Shown here: in pieces, positions 8,611-17,737 of the stretch | Position numbering within the stretch: position 1 is the first letter of the stretch | Layout of the letters: each line of letters starts with the position of its first letter | DNA from: Christensenellaceae bacterium | GTDB taxonomy: Bacteria > Bacillota > Clostridia > Christensenellales > DTU072 | Reading direction: 5' to 3' | NCBI GenBank assembly: GCA_031278175.1 | Contig: JAITLB010000257.1 | Location: forward strand, 1-35,563 | DNA: 35,563 nucleotides | Position numbers and translations under genes: made by a program | Notes under the pieces: generated by a model | Databases searched by the model: none | Told to the model about the DNA's origin: nothing | The model's input: only the letters and a program-made list of their open reading frames with translations

Positions 8611-11600
8611 ATGGGCAAAAAAATGACGATTGACGGGAATAATGCCGCATCGTATGTTGCATATGCGTTTAGCGAGGTTGCGGCGATCTATCCGATCACG
8701 CCATCATCGCCTATGGCCGAGTATGCAGATGAATGGGCAGCAAAAGGTATTAAAAATATGTTTGGCCGACCATTGAAATTAGCTGAGATGCAATCTGAGG
8801 CGGGCGCAGCAGGTGCCGTACACGGAGCATTAACAGCAGGTGCATTGACTACTACTTATACAGCCAGCCAAGGGTTGTTGCTGATGATTCCAAACATGTA
8901 CAAAATTGCGGGTGAATTGTTACCTTGTGTATTTCATGTCTCGGCAAGAGCATTAGCAGCCCACGCACTTAACATATTCGGAGATCATGCCGATGTAATG
9001 GCATGCAGACAAACTGGATTTGCAATGATAGCGTCAAACTCTGTTCAAGAGGCGATGGATTTAGCATTAGTTTCGCATTTAGCTACACTGAAAGCAAAAG
9101 TACCTTTCTTGCATTTCTTCGATGGGTTTAGAACAAGTCATGAAGTTAGCAAAATTGATGCAATTGATTACGAAGATATGAAAGCGTTAGTGGACATGAA
9201 ATCTATTGAGGATTTCAGAGCACGTGCGCTTAACCCTGAGCATCCAGTTCAAAGAGGAACTGCGCAAAACGCAGACATATATTTTCAAAATCGCGAGGCT
9301 TGCAATAAGTATTATGATGAGATTCCAGGTATTGTCTCATATTATATGGATAAGGTTGCAACATTAACTGGTAGAAGCTATAAGATATATGATTATGTTG
9401 GAGCAAAAAATGCGGATAGAGTCATTGTCATTATGGGTTCTGGTGCTGAAGCAGTAGAAGAAACTGTTGATTATTTAAATGCGCATGGTGAAAAAACAGG
9501 ATTGTTGAAAGTTAGGTTGTATAGACCATTTGTTGCAGATCAATTTGTTAATGCTATTCCTAAAACAGCAAAGTATATAACAGTCCTTGATAGAACAAAA
9601 GAACCAGGTGCTTTAGGTGAACCTTTATATTTAGACGTAATAGCTGCATTTGCTACAAGTGGGCGTTCACCTAAAATACTCGGCGGCCGGTATGGTTTAG
9701 GATCAAAGGAGTTTACGCCATCTATGGTGGCTGCTATATTTGAAAACATGCTTACCACACGCAAGAATAGATTTACGATTGGTATAGATGATGATATTAC
9801 ACAAACATCATTACCAGTAACTAAATTTTTGAACGCTGCACCACAAGGAACTATTCGTTGCAAGTTCTATGGATTAGGTTCCGACGGTACAGTTGGTGCT
9901 AACAAAAACAGTATTAAAATCATAGGCGACCATACAAACAAATATGTTCAAGGATACTTTTTCTATGACAGTAAGAAATCAGGCGGTATTACAATATCAC
10001 ATCTAAGGTTTGGTGACACACCAATAAAGAGTTCATACTTAATAGATCAAGCGGATTTTGTAGCATGCCATACACCGAGCTATTTATTTAGATACAATGT
10101 ATTGAATGATTTGAAAGAAGGCGGTGTATTCCTATTAAACAGTGTTTGGTCTCCAGATGAAATGACACAAATGCTTCCAGCAGAAGTCAAAAGACAAATA
10201 GCGACAAAGAAAATCAAATTTTATACAATCAATGCCAATGCTGTCGCAACCGAAATAGGTTTGGGTGGTAGAATTAACGCAATCATGCAAGCGGCATTCT
10301 TTAAATTGGCGGATATTTTGCCATATGAAGACGCAGAAAAATACATGAAAGAGGCTGTTAAGAAAACATATGGCAAAAAGGGCGATGATGTTGTTAACAT
10401 GAATTATGCAGCTATCGACAAAGCTACCTCTGAATTGTTTGAAGTTAAATATGATAGCACTTGGGAGACGACAACAGATGGCGCACAAATGATAGTACCA
10501 GCTGATGATGAGTATTTTAAAACAGTAGTCAATCCTATTCTTAAGCAAGAAGGCGATAAGCTTCCTGTTTCTGCATTTAGTGCAGATGGTACGGTTCCAG
10601 TAGGCACAACAAAGTTTGAAAAACGAGGAATCGCAGTAAGAGCACCGTTATGGTTAAAAGACAATTGTATACAATGCAATCAGTGTTCATTTGTTTGCCC
10701 ACATGCTGTTATACGTCCGATACTAGCAACACCTGAGCAGTTGCAAGATGCGCCACAGTCATTTGATGTTAAAGACGCAACAGGATTTAAAGGATACAAA
10801 TTTAGATTACAGGTAAGTCCGTATGATTGTACAGGTTGCGGCAGTTGTGTTAATGTTTGCCCGTCAAAAGTAAAAGCATTAGAGCTAAAGCCTATAGCTA
10901 CAGTTATTGACGCAGAAGCCATAAATGCTGAGTATGCTTTCAATCTGCCAGAAACGGATAAGATTTATAAAGATGATACAGTAAAAGGGAGTCAATTCAA
11001 AAAACCACTATTCGAATTTAGTGGAGCTTGCGCAGGATGCGGTGAAACACCTTACGTTAAACTTATAACGCAGTTATTTGGCGATAGAATGGTGATAGCA
11101 AACGCAACAGGTTGTTCAAGCATATATGGTGGGTCTGCCCCAACATGTCCATATACGACAAACGATAAGGGTTGTGGTCCAGCTTGGGCAAACTCGTTAT
11201 TTGAAGACAATGCTGAGTTCGGATACGGCATGCAACTGGCATATAAAGAGCGTCGCGCCGCAGTAGCTACAAAAATTAACGCTTTAAGAGATAAATTTGC
11301 TAATGATACGGATGAATATATCGTATGTAGCGAATGGATTGAAAATATCGACTCAGCAGAAGGAAGCAAAACTGCTTCTGAAAAACTTTTAAATGTTATC
11401 GAAGCACGACTAAAAGTTGACAGTGCAGATACGACATTAGAAAAGGCAATATATGATGATAAAGATTGCTTAGTCAAAAAGTCTATATGGGTATTTGGTG
11501 GTGACGGTTGGGCATACGACATTGGTTACGGTGGTCTTGATCATGTATTAGCTATGGGTGAAGATGTCAATGTTCTTGTACTAGATACAGAAGTTTATTC

Positions 11601-12120
11601 TAACACTGGTGGACAAGCAAGTAAGTCAACACCAACTGCCGCGATCGCAAAGTTTGCTGCGAGCGGGAAACGTATCAAAAAGAAAGATTTAGGCATGATG
11701 GCAATGAGTTATGGGTATGTTTATGTAGCACAAGTCAGCATGGGTGCTAATATGAATCAGTTACTCAAAGCGATAAAAGAGGCTGAAGCATATAAAGGAC
11801 CGTCACTGATAATAGCCTATGCACCATGTGTAAATCACAATCTTAAGATGGACAAAGTAATGACTGAAATGAAGAAAGCTGTTGAGTGTGGGTATTGGAA
11901 TTTATATAGATATAATCCACAACTAACCCAAGAAGAGAAGAATCCGTTTATATTAGACAGTAAAGATCCGACAGGCGATTATAAAGAATTCTTGTTAGGC
12001 GAAGGTCGATATTCAAGTCTTAAGAAACAATATCCAGATATTGCTGACATGTTATTTGACAAAAACAGAGAAGATGCTAAGGTAAGGTTAGAGACATACA
12101 AACAGCTAGCTGGAAAATAG
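8611..12120 (+). CDS. nifJ: Pyruvate:ferredoxin (flavodoxin) oxidoreductase
   Basis: A 1169-residue single-chain PFOR, which converts pyruvate and CoA to acetyl-CoA and CO2 while reducing ferredoxin; the central oxygen-sensitive step of anaerobic fermentation. In order: the N-terminal pyrimidine-binding domain (YPITPSSPMAEY), a CoA-binding region, two 4Fe-4S motifs (CIQCNQCSFVCP from residue 686 and CTGCGSCVNVCP from residue 740), the proximal cluster CAGCGE at residue 807, and the thiamine-diphosphate motif beginning GDGW (964-967) and running to YSNTGGQ. I use ATG 8611 because GGAGG lies 11 bases upstream; the track's start at 8593 overlaps that site. It is monocistronic, with a perfect promoter and a strong terminator. 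Confidence 0.97.
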   Translation: MGKKMTIDGNNAASYVAYAFSEVAAIYPITPSSPMAEYADEWAAKGIKNMFGRPLKLAEMQSEAGAAGAVHGALTAGALTTTYTASQGLLLMIPNMYKIAGELLPCVFHVSARALAAHALNIFGDHADVMACRQTGFAMIASNSVQEAMDLALVSHLATLKAKVPFLHFFDGFRTSHEVSKIDAIDYEDMKALVDMKSIEDFRARALNPEHPVQRGTAQNADIYFQNREACNKYYDEIPGIVSYYMDKVATLTGRSYKIYDYVGAKNADRVIVIMGSGAEAVEETVDYLNAHGEKTGLLKVRLYRPFVADQFVNAIPKTAKYITVLDRTKEPGALGEPLYLDVIAAFATSGRSPKILGGRYGLGSKEFTPSMVAAIFENMLTTRKNRFTIGIDDDITQTSLPVTKFLNAAPQGTIRCKFYGLGSDGTVGANKNSIKIIGDHTNKYVQGYFFYDSKKSGGITISHLRFGDTPIKSSYLIDQADFVACHTPSYLFRYNVLNDLKEGGVFLLNSVWSPDEMTQMLPAEVKRQIATKKIKFYTINANAVATEIGLGGRINAIMQAAFFKLADILPYEDAEKYMKEAVKKTYGKKGDDVVNMNYAAIDKATSELFEVKYDSTWETTTDGAQMIVPADDEYFKTVVNPILKQEGDKLPVSAFSADGTVPVGTTKFEKRGIAVRAPLWLKDNCIQCNQCSFVCPHAVIRPILATPEQLQDAPQSFDVKDATGFKGYKFRLQVSPYDCTGCGSCVNVCPSKVKALELKPIATVIDAEAINAEYAFNLPETDKIYKDDTVKGSQFKKPLFEFSGACAGCGETPYVKLITQLFGDRMVIANATGCSSIYGGSAPTCPYTTNDKGCGPAWANSLFEDNAEFGYGMQLAYKERRAAVATKINALRDKFANDTDEYIVCSEWIENIDSAEGSKTASEKLLNVIEARLKVDSADTTLEKAIYDDKDCLVKKSIWVFGGDGWAYDIGYGGLDHVLAMGEDVNVLVLDTEVYSNTGGQASKSTPTAAIAKFAASGKRIKKKDLGMMAMSYGYVYVAQVSMGANMNQLLKAIKEAEAYKGPSLIIAYAPCVNHNLKMDKVMTEMKKAVECGYWNLYRYNPQLTQEEKNPFILDSKDPTGDYKEFLLGEGRYSSLKKQYPDIADMLFDKNREDAKVRLETYKQLAGK

Positions 12121-12166
12121 AGAAAAAACGAAAGACTTACCTTTAAATAATAAATAAAAATAATGC

Positions 12167-12210
12167 AAAAATAAAAGACTCACCTTTGAGAAGTTGAGTC
12201 TTTTATTTTT
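12167..12210. terminator. Bidirectional terminator between PFOR and tRNA-Lys
   Basis: A perfect 16-bp inverted repeat (AAAAATAAAAGACTCA and its complement) around a 12-base loop, with T-runs on both strands. It can end PFOR transcripts on the plus strand and tRNA-Lys transcripts on the minus strand. A degenerate partial copy (AAAGACTTACCTTT) lies just upstream at about 12131. Confidence 0.93.
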
Positions 12211-12234
12211 ATTAAATTTAATGAAGGCTATTTG

Positions 12235-12310
12235 TGGTGCGCCTCCAGGGACTCGAACCCTGGACCCACTGATTAAGAGTCAGTTGCTCTACCAACTGAG
12301 CTAGAGGCGC
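12235..12310 (-). tRNA. tRNA-Lys (anticodon CTT)
   Basis: A complete 76-base tRNA with encoded CCA. The acceptor stem is GCGCCTC/GAGGCGC with discriminator A; the anticodon arm is CTGA-CTCTTAA-TCAG, giving CTT, which reads AAG; the T arm contains GGTTCGAGTCC. The D arm has the normal AGCTCAGTTGGTAGAGC form. Confidence 0.97.
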
Positions 12311-12342
12311 ACACAGATAAAATGAGTGTTTGATTTTGTCTT

Positions 12343-12372
12343 ATAATATCATAGACAAGCGCAATTTGACAA
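12343..12372 (-). promoter_or_regulatory. Predicted promoter for tRNA-Lys
   Basis: On the minus strand: TTGTCA, an 18-base spacer, TATTAT, located about 33 bases before the mature 5' end of the tRNA. Confidence 0.7.
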
Positions 12373-13055
12373 GCATTTCAGACATATAATGACATCAAAT
12401 AGTAGTTAAATGACAAAGTCAGTTTGTAGTTGAGGACTGATGAACACCAAACTTTAATTAATCATTTAGTCAACGCAAGTGCCTACCTGCAAGAGTAGCA
12501 TTATTTTCAGTAGAGTTTTCAGTTGTGCTAAAGAGAATTGCTTTTTGATTTATTGATATGCATTCTAAATTCACTGACAATGTATAAATCAGCACATTAC
12601 GACAGTGCTACTGGTTTAAATTATCTATATGCAAACAACATACAGCGCACTTAAGTTATGGCATTTTCGCACTTTCCCCATCTATGTTATGGGTTTGCGA
12701 CAAATTGTGTCAGTAATCTTATAAATATGACCTATAAGGTTTCAGCAATATGCAACATATGTTTTTAGATTTTATCGCACATGGATACCACTTCATGTCT
12801 GCAAGCTGTGCTAGTTTTCGGATCTGTTTGTTCTGTAATATGAGTCTCTTCCGTGACAACTTCATGCTTTATATAGACATATAGATTAAATTATGCCGCA
12901 CAGATTTGCAAGAGTGATTAACATTTCTACAATATGCTTATGTCATAAATGCAAGCATGCTTTTAGAAAAAAGCTTAATTTCAGCAGTTTGTGATTTATT
13001 AAATACAACAACTTGACAATAAAGAAAGTCACCAATTATTGCAGTCTGAAAATGC
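12373..13055. other. Non-coding spacer, about 680 bp
   Basis: AT-rich sequence between the divergent tRNA-Lys and protease promoters. I found no open frame with a ribosome binding site, including for a small peptide substrate of the downstream protease/ABC genes, and no strong hairpin followed by a T-run. Confidence 0.55.
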
Positions 13056-13085
13056 TTGACGCTTATTTAACTTTTTTGATATAAT
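13056..13085 (+). promoter_or_regulatory. Promoter of the protease/ABC cluster
   Basis: TTGACG, an 18-base spacer and a perfect TATAAT. The predicted start of transcription near 13092 lies about 32 bases before the first in-frame ATG of the protease gene. Confidence 0.8.
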
Positions 13086-13123
13086 CCTATTTGTGTCGCG
13101 TGTCATATTGAATAGCATGCTGA

Positions 13124-14029
13124 ATGAAAGTTAAGCAAACTATGCAAAATTATGATAGCATCAATTTTTCACCGAAAAGGGCGGTCAAATTTATGAATTC
13201 ATGTAGAAAGGCAATTGCTATAGTTGCAATTTTAGTAGTGTTAATTAGTGTTGTTTCACTAGGCACGCTTTTCGTTTTTTTTCAGTCAAACACAGTGCAG
13301 GGAACTTCTGCAGCACTCCTACATACGCAAGATGATGCAAGTGCGCAAGTTGATGCACAGTATGGGGGTGAGATAAGATACGAAAAAAGCATTAAAACTA
13401 AAAAACTGCTTTCATCTCCCAACGTTTCACAAAACACAGTTAATAATTACTATAATTACCGTTGGGATCAAAGAAAAACAGCTGAGGTCACAGGTACATG
13501 TAGCGAAGTAGCAACACTAATGCTTGTTAAATCGTATGGCTTTGGTAGTACGTATACAAACAACAATGCATTTTGTGTGATAATGGACATTGCCGTTGCT
13601 AACGAGTATTGGTCTCCATCATATGATGCAGAAGGCAATTTAAATGGTGGCGGGACGAATGTTACAAAAATAGATTCGCTAGCCACTAAATCGTTCACAC
13701 GGTTTTTGTCAAAGAAAAAAGGCAATAATGATGTAGTAAACATATATAACACGCTCAAAAGCGAAATTAATGAGAGCAAAACTGCGATTTTATCGTGTGA
13801 AAACCACAGCATGTTGGCTGTTGGTTATCTGACATATAAAGTCACATATAAAAGATATATCCTTGGTTTTATTGAAACCTGGTATGAAAAGGCAATTGAT
13901 TACGTAATAGTTAATGATGGATGGTTTGATGCGGGCCGTGATATTGATAGTGAGCAATACTCATATTACCCAGTTGCATCAATCAATTCTAACTTCCGCT
14001 TAACAAAGGTGACTGGGTATGATAGCTAA
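13124..14029 (+). CDS. Membrane-anchored papain-fold (C39/C10-like) cysteine protease, putative
   Basis: A 301-residue protein with one hydrophobic segment at about residues 30-53 acting as signal anchor or signal peptide, so the rest is outside the cell. The exported part has a plausible papain-type active site: Gln116, Cys126 in GTCSEVATLML, His228 in ENHSMLAVGY, and Asn264 in YVIVNDGW, in the order used by C39-like and streptopain-like peptidases. The family assignment is inference. The start is uncertain: ATG 13124 lacks a clear Shine-Dalgarno; Met24 (13193) follows a GGGCGG-like element and would give a classic short signal peptide. The substrate is unknown. It overlaps the next gene by 11 bases. 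Confidence 0.7.
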   Translation: MKVKQTMQNYDSINFSPKRAVKFMNSCRKAIAIVAILVVLISVVSLGTLFVFFQSNTVQGTSAALLHTQDDASAQVDAQYGGEIRYEKSIKTKKLLSSPNVSQNTVNNYYNYRWDQRKTAEVTGTCSEVATLMLVKSYGFGSTYTNNNAFCVIMDIAVANEYWSPSYDAEGNLNGGGTNVTKIDSLATKSFTRFLSKKKGNNDVVNIYNTLKSEINESKTAILSCENHSMLAVGYLTYKVTYKRYILGFIETWYEKAIDYVIVNDGWFDAGRDIDSEQYSYYPVASINSNFRLTKVTGYDS

Positions 14030-14729
14030 AAAGAAAATTCTAATTAACATTGTAATTTTACTTATTATTCTTGGATTAGGAATAGCAACGTTTTATATAG
14101 TAGGTTACTATTATTCAAAACCTAAATATAGTACTGTATCGCTCACTACATTTGATAATAAAGTAAGCTTAATATTAGGTGAGCATCTTGGTGTCTCGTA
14201 TACAGATGGACATTATAATTATACCAATGCGCTTAAATCCGACACATTACTTCAAGCAATAAATGACTGTGGTGAGATAGTTGCGACAATCGAACCGTCA
14301 GATAGCGACTCTAGTGAATATTGGTTGTTGTTGTATGAAGGCTATTACTTTACAGTTAAAATAACTGATAAGGTGGTTACTATTTCGAGTTTGCGCTTCG
14401 AAGTGAGGGACAACATACCACTACAAACATATATCCCTTATGTCGATGCATATTCCATTGATGATGTGGGCATAGATGGTTATAACCCTGACACCGTAGC
14501 TAATATCATTTATTGGGATCAAAACAAATTTCATAAAGATTTTGATAGCTTGGCAAATGCATATAAAAAATCCAATTTAGCGTATAATGTGAGAGTTGAT
14601 TACGACTTAAAGAAGATAACGTTGTCTAGTTATGTTAAGGGTCAAGGGATTATAAAATTTTATGCAGTTGTACTATCTTGCGATGACGAGGGAATACGTT
14701 TTTATTGGGATCGGGAGGTAAAAGAATAG
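14019..14729 (+). CDS. Membrane-anchored exported protein of unknown function
   Basis: A 236-residue protein with a lysine-rich start (MIAKKK), one hydrophobic segment at about residues 8-31, and a 200-residue exported part rich in Tyr, Asp and Ser. I recognise no domain. Its start overlaps the protease gene by 11 bases and has AGGTGA about six bases upstream; its stop overlaps the start of the ABC ATPase gene, so the three are translationally linked. The exported part resembles the lipoprotein at 1-687: SLT near residue 41, HY near 65, LQTY near 135 and YKK at 182 recur in the same order there. Possible roles are substrate binding, immunity or protease partner; none is shown. Confidence 0.85.
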   Translation: MIAKKKILINIVILLIILGLGIATFYIVGYYYSKPKYSTVSLTTFDNKVSLILGEHLGVSYTDGHYNYTNALKSDTLLQAINDCGEIVATIEPSDSDSSEYWLLLYEGYYFTVKITDKVVTISSLRFEVRDNIPLQTYIPYVDAYSIDDVGIDGYNPDTVANIIYWDQNKFHKDFDSLANAYKKSNLAYNVRVDYDLKKITLSSYVKGQGIIKFYAVVLSCDDEGIRFYWDREVKE

Positions 14730-15556
14730 TGTCTAGTTCGGAAAAGTTTATTTCTTTGCAAAACATAACAAAATCTTATAACAAAAATCATGTCTTAAAG
14801 GGACTCAATTTTGAATGTGATAGAGGTCAAAATCTCGTTATAACTGGTAAAAACGGTGCAGGTAAGTCGACACTTTTAAAAATAATTTCAGGATTTATTG
14901 TAAATTTTGGTGGGTCATATGCTAGAAATTTTAATAACGTATCGGCTATAATAGAAACTCCTGCATTTATGAACGGTTTCACTGGGCATGAAAATCTTGA
15001 ATATATACTAGACAAGAGCACATACGCTAAAGCACTTGATTTGGCTATAGCATTTGGGTTGCTTGATTATTTAGATAAAAGCGTACATAAATATTCAACT
15101 GGAATGAAACAAAAGTTAGCTTTGTCCGCTGCTTTTGCTAGAGATGCTGACTTATTTGTTTTAGATGAGCCGTTTGATTCTCTAGATCACGAGTCAGTAA
15201 CAATTGCTATTGATATTATAAATTCGCTTAGAAAAAATGCAAAGAGCGTCATTATTGTTACGCACAATTTATCACGGATATCTGATTATTGCGATGAGGT
15301 GTTGCTTTTGAAAGATGGCATTTTACAGTCGGATTCTGAAAATGCAATTTCTGACGCAAATCTAACAACGTATCGTATATCGTTTTTGAATAATACTGGA
15401 AGAGATAATGCGCTTGCTAGATTGGGCGATTTCTCTATTAAAAAGACTGAGACAGAAAACGACATATTAATTAGAGTGAATCCTGATAATATTGGGTTAG
15501 TAATGAAAAGAATAGTTGATTGTTCATTAGCAGGTTTTACAGAAGAAAATGACTAG
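14729..15556 (+). CDS. ABC transporter ATPase, BcrA/lantibiotic-immunity-like
   Basis: A 275-residue ATPase subunit. Walker A is GKNGAGKST (residues 40-48), the ABC signature is YSTGMKQKL (122-130), Walker B is LFVLDEPFDSLD, and the H-loop histidine is 179. In place of the usual Q-loop glutamine it has IIETPAF (75-80) followed by GFTGHENL, a pattern of the BcrA/NukF/SpaF group that exports or confers immunity to peptide antibiotics. The track begins at TTG 14705; I use GTG 14729 because GGGAGG lies 10 bases upstream and the codon overlaps the preceding TAG. A C-terminal domain of about 60 residues follows the ATPase core. The actual substrate is unknown. Confidence 0.9.
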   Translation: MSSSEKFISLQNITKSYNKNHVLKGLNFECDRGQNLVITGKNGAGKSTLLKIISGFIVNFGGSYARNFNNVSAIIETPAFMNGFTGHENLEYILDKSTYAKALDLAIAFGLLDYLDKSVHKYSTGMKQKLALSAAFARDADLFVLDEPFDSLDHESVTIAIDIINSLRKNAKSVIIVTHNLSRISDYCDEVLLLKDGILQSDSENAISDANLTTYRISFLNNTGRDNALARLGDFSIKKTETENDILIRVNPDNIGLVMKRIVDCSLAGFTEEND

Positions 15557-15671
15557 CAGGTTATTTTTCTGAAATTTTGTGATGACTAATTGCTGATGTG
15601 TTTTACATGTTAGCATAATTTAAAATGTGCTACGAAATCATATGGTGGCACTAATTTGTTTGAGGAATATA

Positions 15672-16631
15672 ATGAGACAAGAGTTTCTGCGATTAATGAA
15701 GTCAAAAGGTGTTTTGACAAGTGTGTTGTGTATACTAATAGCACTTTTGGTTTTTTCAATTTTTTATTATACAAACAACACAGGTAGACATCTTGCGGTT
15801 AGCGAATATAATGGTGTTGAGGAAATCGATGAGATAATAGTCAGTATAAAAAGCGAAATAGCGTCCCGTGAAAAAGCTGGGACAATTAATGATGTTCAAA
15901 AGAAAGAACTTAATAATAGAATTAATCTATATGAGTGGGTAAAGGCAAATAATATTACATATGATGAGTTAATTAAGGACTACGCGTTTTCGAATGCTAC
16001 ATTTGGAGTGCGTGAACGGTTTGATTTTCATTTTATCTCAGTTCTTGTGATTCAATATATAATGTTGGTATTGATGATAGTGCTTTGTGCCTTTTTAGTT
16101 AGTTATGATTTTTCAACTGGAATACACAGGCAATTGTATTCCATATCGACAAGTAGAGAGTCTATATTAGGTCGGAAGTTTGTTGTGTACATATCTTCTA
16201 TACTAGCATGCTTGCTTCTTAATCTCTTCTTCACGGGAATGATGAGTTTTGCATTTAAGAGCGAAATTAAATATGTCATTATAGAAAACGCTCCCGTTCA
16301 CGCTGTATCAACAAGCGCATATTTTGGATTGGAATATCTAGGTCTTTTTGATTTTATATTGATGTTCGGGGTCATATTCTTCGCGGTGTCTCTCATTATT
16401 CGCAACATCTATATAAGTCTAGTTGTAAATTTGGGTGTAGTATTAGGATATTTGATTCCAGCACTCCTATGGAGTAACACCACTATTGCAGTAATCAACG
16501 CTACGCCATTGACACATTTTGTTTGGGGAATACCAGTATGGCAAATAGTTGTTTCTAGAATCATATGGTGGTTGTTGACATGTGCTCTGTCTTTTGTTGC
16601 TCTCAGACGATTTAAGCGTGCAGATTTGTAA
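15672..16631 (+). CDS. ABC-2 type transporter permease
   Basis: A 319-residue membrane protein. One hydrophobic helix near the N-terminus (about residues 14-33) is followed by a polar loop of roughly 85 residues predicted to be outside the cell, then five more helices, ending in the basic tail LRRFKRADL. This is the six-helix ABC-2 layout of NatB/BcrB-like permeases and pairs with the preceding ATPase. The track starts 15 codons earlier at 15627, but ATG 15672 has GAGG about six bases upstream, so I begin there. A 115-base gap separates it from the ATPase gene, with no promoter or terminator seen in it. Confidence 0.87.
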   Translation: MRQEFLRLMKSKGVLTSVLCILIALLVFSIFYYTNNTGRHLAVSEYNGVEEIDEIIVSIKSEIASREKAGTINDVQKKELNNRINLYEWVKANNITYDELIKDYAFSNATFGVRERFDFHFISVLVIQYIMLVLMIVLCAFLVSYDFSTGIHRQLYSISTSRESILGRKFVVYISSILACLLLNLFFTGMMSFAFKSEIKYVIIENAPVHAVSTSAYFGLEYLGLFDFILMFGVIFFAVSLIIRNIYISLVVNLGVVLGYLIPALLWSNTTIAVINATPLTHFVWGIPVWQIVVSRIIWWLLTCALSFVALRRFKRADL

Positions 16632-17463
16632 CAAAAGCCTCTCTGTTGTTTAAACTAAGAAATAAAGCGACTTTGTCTTAGATTCATTATAGTCAATTTA
16701 GTGTTGTGGATGCTGTTAAGACCGACACAGGTAATGTGTAAAAATGGACATGTTAAAAAAATGGCAAAATACAATTTAACTTTGCGCAAAGTGATCTTAA
16801 AGAACAATTTTGAATATCTTATCTTTAAGTCACCGCACAATAATAATTGCTGACATAACAACAAAATTATCTCATAGTGGAATTTGCCAATATTTGTAGC
16901 AACGCGAGATTAAATAATAAACGGTGCGGTTGCTACAATATTTGCATGAGCGCTGACAATAGATAACAATTTGCGCTTCATAGTAGCAATTAGTACTTGC
17001 TATTTCAGACGCTTAAATTCAGCGGTTCTCAAATCGATTCGCAGTCACTAAATGAAATGAGATTATTTAGTCTTGTTGAATGATTGTCTACAATTCACAT
17101 CCCTAGATTCTCACTGCACAATTTGATGCCACAATTGACTATCTTGTATAGGTGCTTGATGATCTTCAACATCACTTATATATTTGTCTAATTATAATCA
17201 GTATATTACTTCAGTTGTGTCACAAGGCGCAAAAACGCAAGAGAGGAATTGATTATTGATAGAGCAATATAGGGCAATAGGATTGATTTGAAACATCGCA
17301 ATATAGATAGTTAACTCTACATTGCGTGTAGTGTAGTACGAGCATTTTTAAAGTCATATAGCAAATAAAGGAGTAGAAGATCTTAAGAGTGCTATGTTTT
17401 GGGAAAATTTCAAAAAGCAGGTGCATTTTATTTAATTTTCTTTCAATTACTAGTGTATTTTGT
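16632..17463. other. Non-coding spacer, about 830 bp
   Basis: AT-rich spacer between the ABC permease and the ribosomal cluster. It contains an imperfect inverted repeat at about 16792-16832 (CTTAAAGA / TCTTTAAG, 18-base loop) without a T-run, and no strong terminator for the ABC operon. The 69-residue minus-strand frame in the track (16655-16864) has no ribosome binding site or protein-like features and I do not call it. Confidence 0.55.
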
Positions 17464-17493
17464 TTGACAAGGTATTTTTAAATTTGTTAAACT
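17464..17493 (+). promoter_or_regulatory. Predicted promoter P1 of the S10 ribosomal cluster
   Basis: TTGACA, an 18-base spacer, TAAACT (four of six matches). Transcription would begin near 17500, giving a leader of about 380 bases before rpsJ. Confidence 0.6.
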
Positions 17494-17497
17494 ACTC

Positions 17498-17523
17498 AAG
17501 CGCGTTTTTAAACGGGCTTTTTT
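17498..17523 (+). terminator. Hairpin with T-run at the start of the S10 leader (terminator or attenuator)
   Basis: AAGC-G-CGTTT pairs with AAACG-G-GCTT with one G-G mismatch, followed by six T residues. The position, at or just after the predicted P1 start site, is odd. It may end upstream transcription, or P1 may be wrong. Confidence 0.5.
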
Positions 17524-17624
17524 GTGTGAAGCAAAGCGAATATTGCGAAAGCATGGAGGTCGCAACAAGACCAAATTGAAATCGTTAATTCGTGTCTAGC
17601 ACAGCGTATTTAGAAGAATTAAAC

Positions 17625-17640
17625 ACGGCGGGAACGCCGT
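17625..17640 (+). other. Perfect hairpin in the S10 leader
   Basis: ACGGCG-GGAA-CGCCGT: six GC-rich pairs closed by a four-base loop, followed by TTTATTT. It could act as a weak attenuator or as one helix of a larger regulatory fold. Confidence 0.6.
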
Positions 17641-17737
17641 TTATTTAAGGGATTCTATGACATACGCGGATAAGTGGAAAAGCCAAAAGTTAAAAATTGC
17701 AGTCAAATAGGACTTACAATAGCTAAATATTGCAAAA

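Noticed and set aside
16655-16864. 69-residue minus-strand frame in the track.
   Set aside because: No Shine-Dalgarno sequence, composition unlike the real genes, and located in an AT-rich spacer.
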